NCBI GenBank assembly: GCA_028095005.1
Contig: CM051462.1
Coordinates: forward strand, 116,674,752-116,738,751
Source: Rhynchospora pubera
Lineage: Eukaryota > Streptophyta > Magnoliopsida > Poales > Cyperaceae
DNA length: 64,000 bases
Direction of reading: 5' to 3'
A program made the position numbers and the translations under genes. The notes beneath the pieces were generated by a model, which saw nothing but the letters and a program-made list of their open reading frames with translations, made no database searches and was not told the origin of the DNA. Positions 33,347-44,829 of this stretch are shown here, piece after piece. Each line of letters begins with the position of its first letter. Within the stretch, counting starts at the first letter, position 1.

Positions 33347-34736
33347 ATATTGCTCCTATTTATAATTTATAAATAATCAAAAGTACCTCGTCATTTCCTC
33401 AACCGTTGGATTGAATATTAACGGATGATAGACGCTTGTTATTTGCTTCCCTGCTTCGCTGCCAGGTGTGGCGAGTTTTCGTTTTCTTCTCCAATTGGTG
33501 TCAGGGAGCCCGAGATTGCCCAAAAATCCCCCTTTATTTCTTCTAACGTCCGATTTTGATCCTACCGCTCTGATGCATCCTTTCCGGCCCATTGTGCAGC
33601 TTTTTTATTATTATTAATTTATAACCCAACAAAATCAGCATTGCGTCAGTGTCCGTTTTTAACTCTATTCTCTTGTAGCCATTCGGATTTGTTCCCACCA
33701 AAACACATGCAACAAAACAAATCTGTATCGGATTAGAGCAGTTTGCGTATAGGCCCATCATGATTACAAATTGTGATTAGTGATGATTTTTTTTTTTACT
33801 TTTGCCCCCACGCTAGTTAAATATTTACAAGACAACGATAAATATGCACAATTTACTTCCTGAAAACGAGTATCTTTTGTGGCCCATTACTAGTACTATG
33901 CCTGATTAGGGATTTTACAATTTTTGGGACCACCTCGTAGTTAAAAATTAAAAATTGTGGAATAAATAAACCAATACGAAAAGAAAAAAGAATATGCAGT
34001 TGGAAATTAAAAACGCTAAAAAAACTGAATAGAATTACAATGGTTATTTAGTAAATTTATCAAGGAGGAGATCGTATCTAAATCTGCATTGAATAAATCA
34101 AAGTGTCTGAATAATAAATAAATGAAAAGAAAGAAGCAGGCAGTCACGTGCCGCGTTCGGCGCGCGCACTAGCGCCGTTTGCCTCCCGTCAACGAATCCC
34201 GGTCAAAAGCTTCAACGTTCCCTTCCTTTTTTTAAAAGCCAACCGCCGTTAGTTGTCACCAACCTAAACGGCAGCCTCTCCCAAGCTCTAACGGCGTTAT
34301 TTCCATTACATCCCCTCCAGGATCGCTGAAGCATCTGTCGTATCTTCCTTCAGATTTCCTGTACATCCCCTTAAACAACAATATACGAAGCGGGTTAAAT
34401 CTCGTAAAGGAAAATAACTTGTTTCATGTAAGTGCGATAACGTTGTTCGCATATCTCGGTGCCACTCTCTTTTCCAATGACGCATAAATTATGATTCTCT
34501 CCATTGGCACAGCACAGCGTCGCAGCTCGTGTCTTTTTCTTTTTCCTCTCTCTCTTAACGGTTTCCTCTGCTTCCTTTTTCTTTTGTTCTTTTCTGCTCT
34601 TTTCAAGCATTCATTCCTCTTCACTCCCCACTCTTCCCTTTCTTCTTCTTCCTCTCCTCTTCTCTACTCCTTCGCCATTGCTTCGACCTCTGAGCGCATT
34701 GTTCGAGGAATGAGGTTCTCTCACTAGCCCAACACT

Positions 34737-34759
34737 TTACTCTCTCTCTCTCTCTCTCG
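34737..34759 (+). repeat. (TC)n tract in the DUF620 gene 5' UTR
   Basis: A run of CT dinucleotides of about 20 bases, 30-50 bases before the start codon. CT-rich stretches are common near plant transcription starts; no clear TATA box was found upstream. Confidence 0.7.
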
Positions 34760-34787
34760 TGTCGTCTCTTCTGACATTTCCGCTCCA

Positions 34788-37018
34788 ATGGAGAAGAAAC
34801 CAGGCTTCTTCTCTGCTTTAAAAGAAGAGGTGAAACGAGGTCTCTCTCCCGCCAGATCCCGTGGCAAGAGCCCAGCACGAAACAGCTCTCCGAGCCGCTC
34901 AAATGGGAGCTTCTCTCTGATTCCTCGCATCAAAAAGAGCTCCAAGCACCACCAGTCTCTCGACCAGTTTTCGGAGCCGATCATCGCCAGATCAGGCAGT
35001 CTCAGACCCGTTGGAGAGGCTTTGGCTCCGTTAATGGAAGGACCCGACCCGGATTTGAGTGGCGAAATTGGCGACGAGAGTAGGCGAGAGGGGTGGGGCC
35101 ACTGGGTCAGAGGCCAGCTCGGCAGGAGTCCGTCACTGGCCAGTGGGCCCGCCTCGGGTTCTTCGTACCGCCGGTCTGATTTGCGGCTCTTATTGGGTGT
35201 AATGGGAGCTCCGTTAGCTCCAATTCGGGTTAATTGCTTGGATCCGTTACCACATCTCTGTATCAAAGGCACCCCCATTGTATGAACCTAAACCCTAATT
35301 ATTATTTTCTGAAACTTTTATTTCTTTATCATGTGTATCGCCGTATCGGGGCCTCTGTGTTTCCTTTTTAGTAATAGGAAAAAATAAAAAATTGGCCCAC
35401 TGGCATTAATGGCTAAGAGGTATGTTTGGGCTTCTGTTGGAAGTCCACTTGCTGCAATTTATTTTGCAAACAAAATCATACTATACTGGGGTATTAATCA
35501 AACAAACTTCTTTTTCTTCTGTTCATTTTTGCCATATATGTGTCATGTGTCATATGAGTCATGAGACCACCGCTACACCTGTATGTCAGAATAACCCACT
35601 GTTCTACTTGCAGTAAATTTATTTCATACAATTTTTCTCAAAAGTATCTACAATTCTACATTTTCCACAGGAAACCTCCTCTGCTCAATACATCCTTCAG
35701 CAATACATAGCAGCCTCGGGTGGCCTGAAGTTGCTAAAATCAGTCAGAAATGCCTACACAATGGGAAAAGTGAGGATGGTGGCTTCCGAGTTTGAAACTG
35801 CCACTCGAGTGGTGAAAAACAAGGGCTCCAGCAGAGCTGTTGAGTCCGGTGGCTTTGTGCTCTGGCAGATGGCACCTGACATGTGGTATGTTGAACTTGC
35901 TGTAGGTGGCAGCAAGGTCCATGCTGGGTCGAATGGCCGGCTCGTATGGAGACATACACCTTGGCTTGGGTCCCATGCTGCCAAGGGACCTGTCAGACCC
36001 CTTCGTCGATCTCTTCAGGTTTGTTACATTGCAGACGGGAATTAAGTATACTCTTATCCGACATTTGCAAAATTAAATAACTAAGAAGAACATTGTTTTC
36101 TTGTATTACCATAACAGCCGCTGTTAAAATTTCCAATAAGTGTTAATTTGTGCAGATATCACTCAATGATATTTTTTTGTTGTAAAATTAATACTTGGCA
36201 ATACAAAATTGCATTTGTACCATGTAATGATGCCAATTTTTGCTAATTTCCTCTATGTGAAAATGCCATCATGGAGATTGAATTTATCGGTAGAAGTAAA
36301 TCTGAAATTTTTTTAAAATATTCCTGCCTGCCTCCAAAATGGAACACTTCTATTTTACTATTCTAACCTCCCAAATTTGAAATCTCATTCACAGGGTCTA
36401 GACCCACTAACAACTGCCGGCATGTTTGCAAACGCCCGATGTGTTGGCGAGAAGAAAGTGAATGGTGAAGACTGCTTCATTCTCAAGCTCTGTGCAGACC
36501 CACCAACACTGCGAGCCCGCAGTGAGGGTCCCGCTGAGATAATTCGCCATGTACTATTTGGCTACTTCAGCCAGCGTACTGGGTTACTGGTCTACTTGGA
36601 GGATTCACACCTTACCCGCATCCAATCCCCTTCTGGGGGAGATGCTGTGTACTGGGAAACCACCATAAATTCCTTCCTAGATGATTATAGGATGGTTGAA
36701 GGTGTCATGATTGCGCACTCTGGTCGGTCAGTTGTCACCTTGTTTCGGTTTGGGGAGATGGCAATGAGCCACACCAAGACACGTATGGAAGAGGTGTGGT
36801 CCATCGAGGAGGTGGCATTTAACGTGCCAGGCTTGTCAATGGATTGTTTTATTCCCCCTGGAGATATTAGATGCGGATCAGTCAGTGAGACCTGTGAGTT
36901 ACCTCATGGTGGGGAGAGAGCAGGGAGGGTTGTTAACCGGGCGAAAGTGGCCGATTCAGGTATGCAAAAAGATGCACCCGGTTCAGTTGATAAGATAGTT
37001 TGGAGAGTGGAGGTTTAG
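34788..37018 (+). CDS. DUF620 family protein (3 exons, 487 aa)
   Basis: Exons 34788-35279, 35671-36018 and 36395-37018. Introns begin GTATGA and GTTTGT, end in ACAG, and both lie between codons. The N-terminal 60 residues are basic and serine-rich (KKPGFFSALKEEVKRGLSPARSRG), typical of this family. Residues from about 165 (ETSSAQYILQQYIAASGGLKLL) to the end are the DUF620 domain. Marker blocks include NAYTMGKVRM, FVLWQMAPDMWYVELAVGGSKV, WRHTPWLGSHAAKGPVRPLRR, GLDPLTTAGMF, NGEDCFILKL, EIIRHVLFGYFSQRTGLLV, EDSHLTRIQ, ETTINSFLDDYRMVEGV, IAHSGRSVVTLFRFGE, TRMEEVWSIEEVAFNVPGLSMDCFIPP. Length is normal for the family (about 450-490). The domain is plant-specific and its biochemical function is not established. 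It is sometimes labelled lipase-like, but I see no catalytic motif. The C-terminal 40 residues after the domain are divergent. Confidence 0.93.
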
Positions 37019-37725
37019 TAGTTTTGTTTATAGGTGGTTTATGTTTTTTCTTTTCCTTTTTTTATTGTAATGATGGGGATTGAGATAATTAGGAATTAAC
37101 CTACTCTTGTTAGGTTTAGAAGATTTAGAGTTGGTTATGTTGAATGTCTGGTGGAATATCTGTTAGATAGGAGCATAAAGGGTTTTACAAGAAAAACTTT
37201 ATGCTCTGATGAATGCAGATGGGATTAGTAGGGGTTAAAGATTTTCTTAAAAGAGGAGAGCAATTTATAATCTTCTCTCCCTTTTTTTCTTTTGTTTCTC
37301 ATGTTTAGGGTTATATAATTAATTGTGTAGCTTTAATTGGTTAATTTGGACTGAGACTAATTGCTGGTGGGAAGAAATAAACCTCCACCATCTGGCATGC
37401 AATATGCGAACTCTGTGATCATCCTTTTAATTTCTAGTTCAGTGTTTCTTGTTATATTAACCAGTTAAGAGTTTAATTTATTATGGATATTCAGTGGATT
37501 TTTCAATTTTTTTAAACTGGTCATGTTATATTAATATTTTAATATAAGGTTTACTCTTGTTATTATTATATTAGTATGGAATTGGGGTACTAAGATTAAG
37601 AAAACAATGGTAGTTCCTCCTAAAAATAATTCCAAGAGTTTCAATTTTTTAGTTAATATTGTAAATGCCCATTAATAAGTGGAACCAGACAACTTTTTGA
37701 CTTGTAACTTCAGATTGTTTACCGA
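37019..37725. other. 3' flank of the DUF620 gene
   Basis: Presumed 3' UTR followed by AT-rich spacer. No canonical AATAAA lies within the first 300 bases; one occurs near 37375. No other feature. Confidence 0.4.
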
Positions 37726-37873
37726 GGCTCCGTTTGGATGGGTGCAAGAATAAGGGAATAGTTTCTTTCTACTTTCAAATTTATTATAAACAATTCAAGC
37801 TCTTCATAAAATTACACACTTCCTAATATTTCTTCCCTTATTTCTCTTATTCCCACACCATCCAAACGGAGCC
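37726..37873. mobile_element. Small MITE of the GGCTCCGTTTGGAT family
   Basis: 148 bp. Ends GGCTCCGTTTGGATGGGTG and the reverse complement of CACCATCCAAACGGAGCC, with CGA on both sides (37723-37725 and 37874-37876). The terminal repeat is nearly perfect over 18 bases, so this is one of the better preserved copies. Confidence 0.8.
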
Positions 37874-37876
37874 CGA

Positions 37877-39373
37877 GTGAAGTAAAAAGATTGCCTTCTC
37901 CATCTACGCAATAATATATAATGATAACCATTGTGTAAACAATTAGAGAATATATTATGAACTGTTAACTATGGTACAACAAATTTCTCGTCAGCTGAAT
38001 AGTTTTTAATTCCGGTATAATTTTTAAACATTAGTATTTTAAGTTTTCACCATAAATTGACTCCTTAAAGACAATACTGAAATTTGTAAATTTCAGATGA
38101 AGGGGCTAAGATTAATTATTTTTGGAGGGCAATATTTCTCTATGCTCAATTGTTCATTGTCATAACGAAAACTAAAGAGACCACATATCCAATCCATTGC
38201 TAATGTTTTATAGTTTTATTTGAACAATTTTGTCATGTTTATGCGGAAAGGTTTGAACAAATCTAAAACGTGCATGTGGCAAGTTGATCACAATCCAACT
38301 TTTTTAATCTTTTGATTAATTTAAAACTCTTGTCACTTTATTATATTGTACAAGCGTAGAGCCGCAGTCAAGATTTATTAAATCTTGTACGGAATTAATT
38401 GATTGTATAAAGCAAAATAGCCGTTCATCAAAAGGAAAAAAAACTAGGTGATAGATCATAGATGGCAACCTAAAATTACATTGGTGGAAAAGTTGGAAGC
38501 ACCCAAGCATTGGATGCTGGGAAAAGATCGTCTCTTTTCGTCTGTAGCACAAGAGCCGACTCGTGGTTGGTTTCTTCTAGTGGGACCCACGGCTCATTCT
38601 CAATCCCCCTTTATTTTCCTTTGTTGACCAATGACGCATTGACGCTCTTACCCAACCCTGTTTTTCAGATGCTCTCCATTTCGAAAAAGAGAGGAGGCAT
38701 CTGAAACCAGTCCACAGCTTGTCATCTGGGGATTCTGCCTGGTATTGTTCATATCGCAATATCAAGTCGAGATTGATTTATCTGTATAAATATTAAATAG
38801 TAACTTAAGAAAACATAACACATTTAAGAATAAAAAAAACTCGATGAACAATAAAGCATATCAATTACATCATCATATAATTAACTGAACATGCGGTTAG
38901 ATTTTGAATTAAAAAGCATTCCATATTGATGCCAAAATTTGTCAGTTGATAAGATCACAGCATCATCGAATTTGAACGAGTATGATTCAAAGTGAAGTTT
39001 TTATGTTGTTTTGCAGCTGTAATTTGGTTATAAATTCAACAAATTGGTATACCGTGAGTTCATAGAAAAATTATATTACTTCGATATTGTAGATATTAAT
39101 TCTTTTACCACATTTCTTATTGTGTAATATTTTAATTGAGTATTTTTTGTTATATTATGATGCACTAATTTAAATTATAAATTGTATCATTTAATCGAAC
39201 TCGTGCTAAGTGCTAGTGCATGGCGGAGCTAGGATTAAATTACTAGGGATAAATTTGTAATTTTCAATGTTTGGGTGTACATATTGCTTAATTTATATCT
39301 AATATTATCAAAATTAGCACTAATAATATGAGAACATTGAGATCACAGAGGGTGCAACAGCCCACCCTGCACC
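37877..39373. other. Intergenic stretch, nothing firmly recognised
   Basis: AT-rich except for 38500-38740, which is more GC-balanced and contains frames on both strands but no recognisable domain. Confidence 0.4.
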
Positions 39374-39381
39374 CCCTTGCC

Positions 39382-39576
39382 GGATCCGAATCCGCTGTAG
39401 CGCGGGACATCGTGTAGCGCGCGTACGAGCCGTCTGATCTTGATCGGACGGTTCATTTTTTACGGACCTATCAATCAAGGTTACATGTATGGAGCTCCCT
39501 TGTCCATTGGATCTTGATCAGACGGCTAGAATGCTGCGCTACACGCTGTGCCGCGCGGCACCAGATCTGAATTCCT
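39382..39576. mobile_element. GC-rich inverted-repeat MITE, 195 bp
   Basis: The flanking duplication CCCTTGCC occurs at 39374-39381 and 39577-39584. Ends GGATCCGAATCCGC and the reverse complement of AGATCTGAATTCCT are loosely inverted. Inside, ATCGTGTAGCGCG pairs with the reverse complement of GCGCTACACGC, and AGCCGTCTGATCTTGATC pairs with GATCTTGATCAGACGGCT. It is non-coding and much more GC-rich than its surroundings. The 8-bp duplication favours hAT. Confidence 0.65.
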
Positions 39577-39783
39577 CCCTTGCCTCCACCACTGCTAAGT
39601 ACAATATATATTTTTAATATTCCATGTACGCAATTGGAAATACGACCATAACAACTGATAAGATAGTAAATTAATAAAACTGTAATAATTTCTCTATAAT
39701 CTAAATATAACGTACAAAACATAAAATAATTTATTGTCATTTGCCTTCAAACATGAATATAGATGATGTTAGTCCAACGCAAG

Positions 39784-40500
39784 TAGGGATGAAAACGGAG
39801 CGGATAAAATCCGCTCCGATCCGTATCCGAATCCGAAAAATAAGCGTAATATCCGAACCGTATTCGTATCCGAACATATCCGTATTCGTATTCGTATCCG
39901 TCAAAAAAATATGGATGCGGATATGGGAAGACCAATATCCGCTCTTTATCCGTATCCGACATGGATATTATCCGTATCCGATAAATATTAATCCGTTTAT
40001 CCGTATCTTTAACATCATAAGATGATTAATATAATATAATTACTTCTCTATATTAGAGAATACTTTTAATTAGATAATACTTAATTTTTATTAAATAATT
40101 TTTTTTATAATAAATATTTTTATTTGGACTAGTAGCATAAAATTATTTTTACTTTCTATTAATTGAGACGATTATAAATGATAACTACACTAAAATTAAT
40201 TTTTTCTCTAATATTGACAAAGTACTAGCATAGACATGAGTATATTGAATATCATTATATTTATAGAAACTACTATTATAAATAAATAATAAAGATTAAA
40301 ATGCAATCCGTATCCGACAAAATATATTCGTATTCGACTCCGTATCCGATAATATCCGAACCGTATTCGTATCCGTTTAATATCCGAACCGTATCCGTAT
40401 CCGAATGCATTCGTATTCGTATCCGTATCCGGAAAAAAAATGCGGATGCGGATATGGGAAGACCAACATCCGCTCCGTATCCGATCCGTTTTCATCCCTA
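39784..40500 (+). mobile_element. hAT-like MITE, 717 bp, copy A of an apparently identical pair
   Basis: Ends TAGGGATGAAAACGGAGCGG and the reverse complement of ...CCGTTTTCATCCCTA. The exact 8-bp duplication AACGCAAG is at 39776-39783 and 40501-40508. About 230 bases at the left end and 200 at the right consist of ATCCGTATCCGA / GTATTCGTATCCG words. The central 290 bases are AT-rich. No transposase is encoded; open frames through the repeats translate to RIRIRIR-type strings and are artefacts. Copy B at 58319-59035 has the same length in the opposite orientation. Confidence 0.92.
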
Positions 40501-40508
40501 AACGCAAG

Positions 40509-41821
40509 CCTACTCATTTGGATTCGGCACGCTTCCTTGCTTTTTTGGAACTGGAGAGGATAACTCTACGGTATATTGGCCTCGGGTAACGGGTGAGTGG
40601 GAAATCATTACAATTACAGCTGACGCATGGGGGCTGTGTTGTGTGCAAAGATGATCCTTTTCAATGGAAAAATAGATTTAGGATCTACGGTTTCAGATAG
40701 CCCTTACCCCTTTTGATTCTTTACATAAATATCCCTCATCTCGTTACGTTCTAACGGCACTCGTTTTTTATTTACTTTATTTATCAGTTTATCTTGATGT
40801 GGTTTTATTGAAAATTAATAAGAAATTATTGCAGCTTAATTAAAGGTTTATTTCTTCTGTCTTATCATGCCTTGGTTGTCTGTAATTTCTTTTTAGACTA
40901 AGATAGCATGAATTTATTACTTAGATTGCTGATTTATTAGTTACCTCTTATTACCAGTGCATGCTTAATAAACTATTCTCTGTACGCACTTTGTTTATAC
41001 TTTATATAGTGCTAGATAGGAACCTTCCATGCAATAGCCCTTAACCAAACCCTCAAAGTCAAAGTTGACAATAGTTTGATATTTTATCAGTGTCAGGTAA
41101 ACAAAATATCTACTGGTGGTCACAGTTAAACAGATAAACTTTCACTTAATGATAATTGAGCCGATAAATAGAATAATTTGGTTTATGATTTACTGTGCAA
41201 AGCATGATCCCAAGATAACCATGGGGTTTGGAGCAGGAGTGTCATGTTTTGCACATCCTCTTCTATGATATAATCATTACACTTTGGTCTGCTACTGAGA
41301 ATTTTACACTTACCAATTACCAAGCAGGCTTTTGTAAGAAATTAATAGTTGCAATTTGCTGGAAAGCACCTAAACCAATTCGTGCAACATACAAAGATGC
41401 ATGCATGCATGTTGTACGGATGGTGATGTCTGGTTTGTGTAACATGATCCTGTTGGGACCAAGACCAACAGCTAGATTGGGTCCATTTGTGTAACCAGAG
41501 CTTAGTCTGGACTTGTAGCTAGTCAAGTCTTTGTAGGGGTGACTTGGATCTGGCAGGTTCTCTGAAATTAGACATGTGTGAGACGGACATGTGGGCCATA
41601 CTAAACAGGGACCCAGGTACATTATACGACCACAATATTTATTCCTTGTCTTCGTTTGGTTGGAACATTAATTACAAATAGAATCCTAGTTTGTTTTTGT
41701 ACTGCTTGCTTATCCAAATCAGAATGTGAATTAATTGTTAAAATAATATCAAGCATGAAGGGCAATTTCTTTATTCAATATTGATTTTCATTATTTATAT
41801 TTCTTTATACAAATATACAAC
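40509..41821. other. Intergenic stretch, nothing recognised
   Basis: No gene or element end. The overlapping frames at 41228-41494 (plus) and 41317-41622 (minus) show no domain. Confidence 0.4.
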
Positions 41822-41976
41822 AATCTCCGTTTGGATTGCTTAGGAATAAGAAGAATAATCTATTCTTAGGCGGAAATACTGGAAAGTGTGTAACTTTATA
41901 AAGAGTTTGAATTGTTTATAATAAATTTACGTCTAGAAAGAAGTTATTCCTCATATTCCCATACGATCCAAACGGT
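41822..41976. mobile_element. MITE of the GTTTGGATYGCTTAGGAATA subfamily
   Basis: Ends AATCTCCGTTTGGATTGCTT and the reverse complement of ATACGATCCAAACGGTT. The internal block AAAGAGTTTGAATTGTTTAT and AATAAATTTACGTCTAG places it with the copies at 26677 and 44377. The exact target duplication is unclear, so the ends are accurate to a few bases only. Confidence 0.65.
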
Positions 41977-44231
41977 TGTTTTCTTTACTAAAAAATGATG
42001 TACTAGAAAAACTTCTAGAGTGTGTTTTCCGTTGAAATAGTGGAATTACCATATTCCGACTGATATTTTATATTGGGAAACAAATTCAAGTTTCGAAATA
42101 AAATGAAAGCCCCAATTAAAATCACTTTCTTTTTACACACGATTTCATTTTATTAAAATTTTTTTTAAAGAAAATGACCAGATTTGAATTCATTTGATCG
42201 GAATTCCTATGTTATTAGATTTAACAAAAGACCGAAAAATCAATTCTAATAAATAAAATTTCAAATGAAATTTTTTTTTGTAAGTCCAAAACTTCCCCAC
42301 CCATTTAAAAAAATACCCCTAACATATAGAAGTAAAATTATTATTATCATTGTCGCCGTCCTCCAAAACTACACGAATAAAGCTTGAGATGGTTAATTAA
42401 AAGTAATAAATTATTAAGACATTACTAACACTTCAAATAAAGAGATAATCCAGTTGATCCATATGCTTATACATTCACACCATTGTTTATTTTTCAAGAA
42501 AAAAAATATAAAAACTTTCTAAAAAGCTAGTGCGAAAACGGCTAAGTAGTTGTAGTTGGGCATAAACAGTACGTCTGGTACAAACAAAAAGAGGCCAGCG
42601 TTACTTTGTCCTCCAACCGAAGACTTTGCTTCAGGTGGAGGCAATGCTCTCATTAATTACTACGAAACATAGATCGGATCATCCTTTTGTACTTGAAAAG
42701 TATTTAGAGCCACTAATTAGAATTGTCGCTTTATCTTTCACACACCAAAGCGACAAATTAGAAGATATTTAAGCATTATGAGGGATCAAGGAAGCTCTAA
42801 TCCTCACCAAACAAATTCACAAATGTGAAATCAGCAGACAGATCTAGCGTACACTTGTGGAGTTGAGGAGAGGTGGGTGCATGAGAAATTTAATTTAGGG
42901 ACAAAAGATACTGTTACAGTCAGAAGCGGTGTGTTTGTATTAGGATGCAATCATTTAATCAGGGCAAGCATAGAAACTGAAGTTAGTTTTTTGGAAAGGA
43001 CTGGTTAGAGGTTTTCTTTTTTTTTTTTTTTTGGTGGGGGGGGGGGGGGGGGAGGATTTAGGGAGATTTTTATATATATATTGGTATTGGTACTTATAAA
43101 TACCAATTCAAGCTTCGATTCAGGTCATATATATAATCATAGAAATTGACAAATATTCTCATAAAATATTAAAATAAATTGATTGTGCTGATTTGAATAG
43201 AAAGATAATCTTTTCCATAAGCATGTAATCATTGAATGAACTCAATTACAAGCATGTGGAGTAAAATGGCGGTTTTAATAGCTTGTTTAATTTTAATAAT
43301 TTTTGACGGTTATGAAATGTAAATAAAACTAGCTGTCAATATATCACTTTCCATTAGAATCTACAATTAATTTATGAGTTAGAAAATTATATAAAAAATA
43401 CTAAAATTATTATAAAACTGAATCTTAAGAATGCATGTAAATTAAATATAAATAAAAAAAAAAACAAGTCAGCAGATCTTTCAAAGTTTCTATGGAATTT
43501 ATCTTTCATATCTTTTAACCTACGAAATCGAAATAAAATGGAGTCATTTTACTGCACGATCTCTCTAGAAATGTTCCTGCTTCTGAAAGTAGAACCACAC
43601 ACTTTTTTTTTTTTAAAAATAAAAGATTATATTTTCGTTGCACCACACATTCTGAACAAGTACCCTAAAAATATCTTGTCAGTCCATCCAATTTATTGTT
43701 TTGTTTTATTTCGCAGACATTTTTGGATAAAAAAAAACTAAAACTGACAAGTTTGACTGCTTTATTATTTTTTCTTTGACCTAATGATTACTGACCTACT
43801 GACATTCTGCATAAATCCAAAATTTAGCATCATCCAATGGCGCAAACAAAATCCTACCGGCATATATTTTTTTCTTTATAAAAAAAAAATACAAACAAAC
43901 GCAATCAACTGAGAACCTATATACAACGCATACCACTTTCTCCGGTATATCTCAAATGTACGTGAATTGCTTCATACGCTCCTCATTTTTAGACATGCAC
44001 TCCTTTTGAAAGAAAATGCCCTTCAAATTTTAGACTGAATGTGAATTGAGAGGGGTAAATTAAAATAATGCGAAGGGTATATTCGTCCAAAAGAGTGAAT
44101 CTCTAAAACGAAGGAGTGCACGAAGCAATTTCCCAAATGTACTCATTGCAGTGTGTCCCGTTGTAATCCAATACGAATCTGATTGGATATATGTATGGCA
44201 ACGAGTTACTAAGCTATGATTATATCTGATA
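41977..44231. other. Intergenic stretch, nothing recognised
   Basis: AT-rich, with a poly(T)-poly(G) tract listed separately. The frame at 43538-43741 is unsupported. Confidence 0.4.
43018..43054. repeat. Adjacent poly(T) and poly(G) runs
   Basis: About 16 T, then TGG and a run of about 18 G. A long G run in AT-rich DNA is unusual, and such runs are hard to sequence, so the exact length should not be trusted. Confidence 0.85.
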
Positions 44232-44234
44232 TAC

Positions 44235-44573
44235 AGGGCCGTTTGTATCGCTTAGGAATTTGAAGAATTTGGAAAATTTTTTATTCCTAGGCATAAATTT
44301 ATTGAGAAGTGTGTAAATTTGTGAAGAGTTTGGATTGTTTATAATAAATTTATGTTAGGAAGATGAAATTCTCCAAGGGGCCGTTTGGATCGCTTAGGAA
44401 TTTGGGGAATTTGGGGAAGTTGAAATTCCTAGGAATAAATTTATTGGGAAGTGTGTAACTTTGTGAAAAGTTTAGATTGTTTATAATAAATTTATGGTAG
44501 GAAGATGAAATTCCTCAAATTCCTACCATAATCCAAACAGCCCCCAAATTCCCAAATGAATCCAAACAGCCCC
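44235..44573. mobile_element. MITE split by a second MITE of the same family
   Basis: The outer copy begins AGGGCCGTTTGTATCGCTTA and ends AATCCAAACAGCCCC, with TAC on both sides (44232-44234 and 44574-44576). The inner copy, 44377-44544, begins GGGGCCGTTTGGATCGCTTA and ends CCAAACAGCCCC, with CAA on both sides (44374-44376 and 44545-44547). Both contain GTGTGTAAMTTTGTGAARAG and the AATAAATTTATG block. Confidence 0.8.
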
Positions 44574-44659
44574 TACATAAAGTAAGGCAATAAAAAAATT
44601 ATTATAAGATTGGATGTTGCCTTTTTCTATTTATGAGACAATTCAAGCCATTAAAATTT

Positions 44660-44829
44660 TCATATAGATTATGGGAATTACATTACGCAATCAAGTTACG
44701 TGAAATCACGCAATCACAGTGAATCGATCCATTCCCCTCATCATTTCCTCCTTTTAACCTCTTTTCGCTATCACTCGTGTGTCTCATCTCTCACTCTATC
44801 CGATCTTCTCAATCTCAATTTAATTTCTA
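44660..44829. repeat. Left end of a third composite repeat
   Basis: ACGCAATCAAGTTACG followed by a C/T-rich arm resembles the left end of the composite repeat at 4096 (GCGCAATCAAGTAATC, then C/T-rich). It is cut at 44830 by a Helitron-like terminus. C/T-rich sequence and GGGAGTA array words resume at about 45990-46350. Confidence 0.45.

Larger units (their letters stand above)
32256..34736. other. Intergenic stretch and DUF620 gene upstream region
   Basis: No further coding sequence recognised. Two minute poly(T) insertions are listed separately. From about 34140 the sequence becomes GC-richer, with a CACGTG G-box core at 34145-34150, and from about 34500 C/T-rich, as expected for the proximal promoter and 5' UTR of the gene starting at 34788. 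Open frames at 33377-33761 and 34395-34727 show no domain. Confidence 0.45.

Noticed and set aside
34724..35278. 184-codon minus-strand frame over the first DUF620 exon
   Set aside because: It is antisense to a well-supported exon in GC-rich sequence, with no domain of its own.
39741..40507. Open frames with RIRIRIR, SYPYPYP and DTDTNTN strings, also at 58300-59070 and 7885-8079
   Set aside because: They are translations of the ATCCGTATCCGA subterminal repeats of the hAT-like MITEs, open in several frames at once, and not genes.
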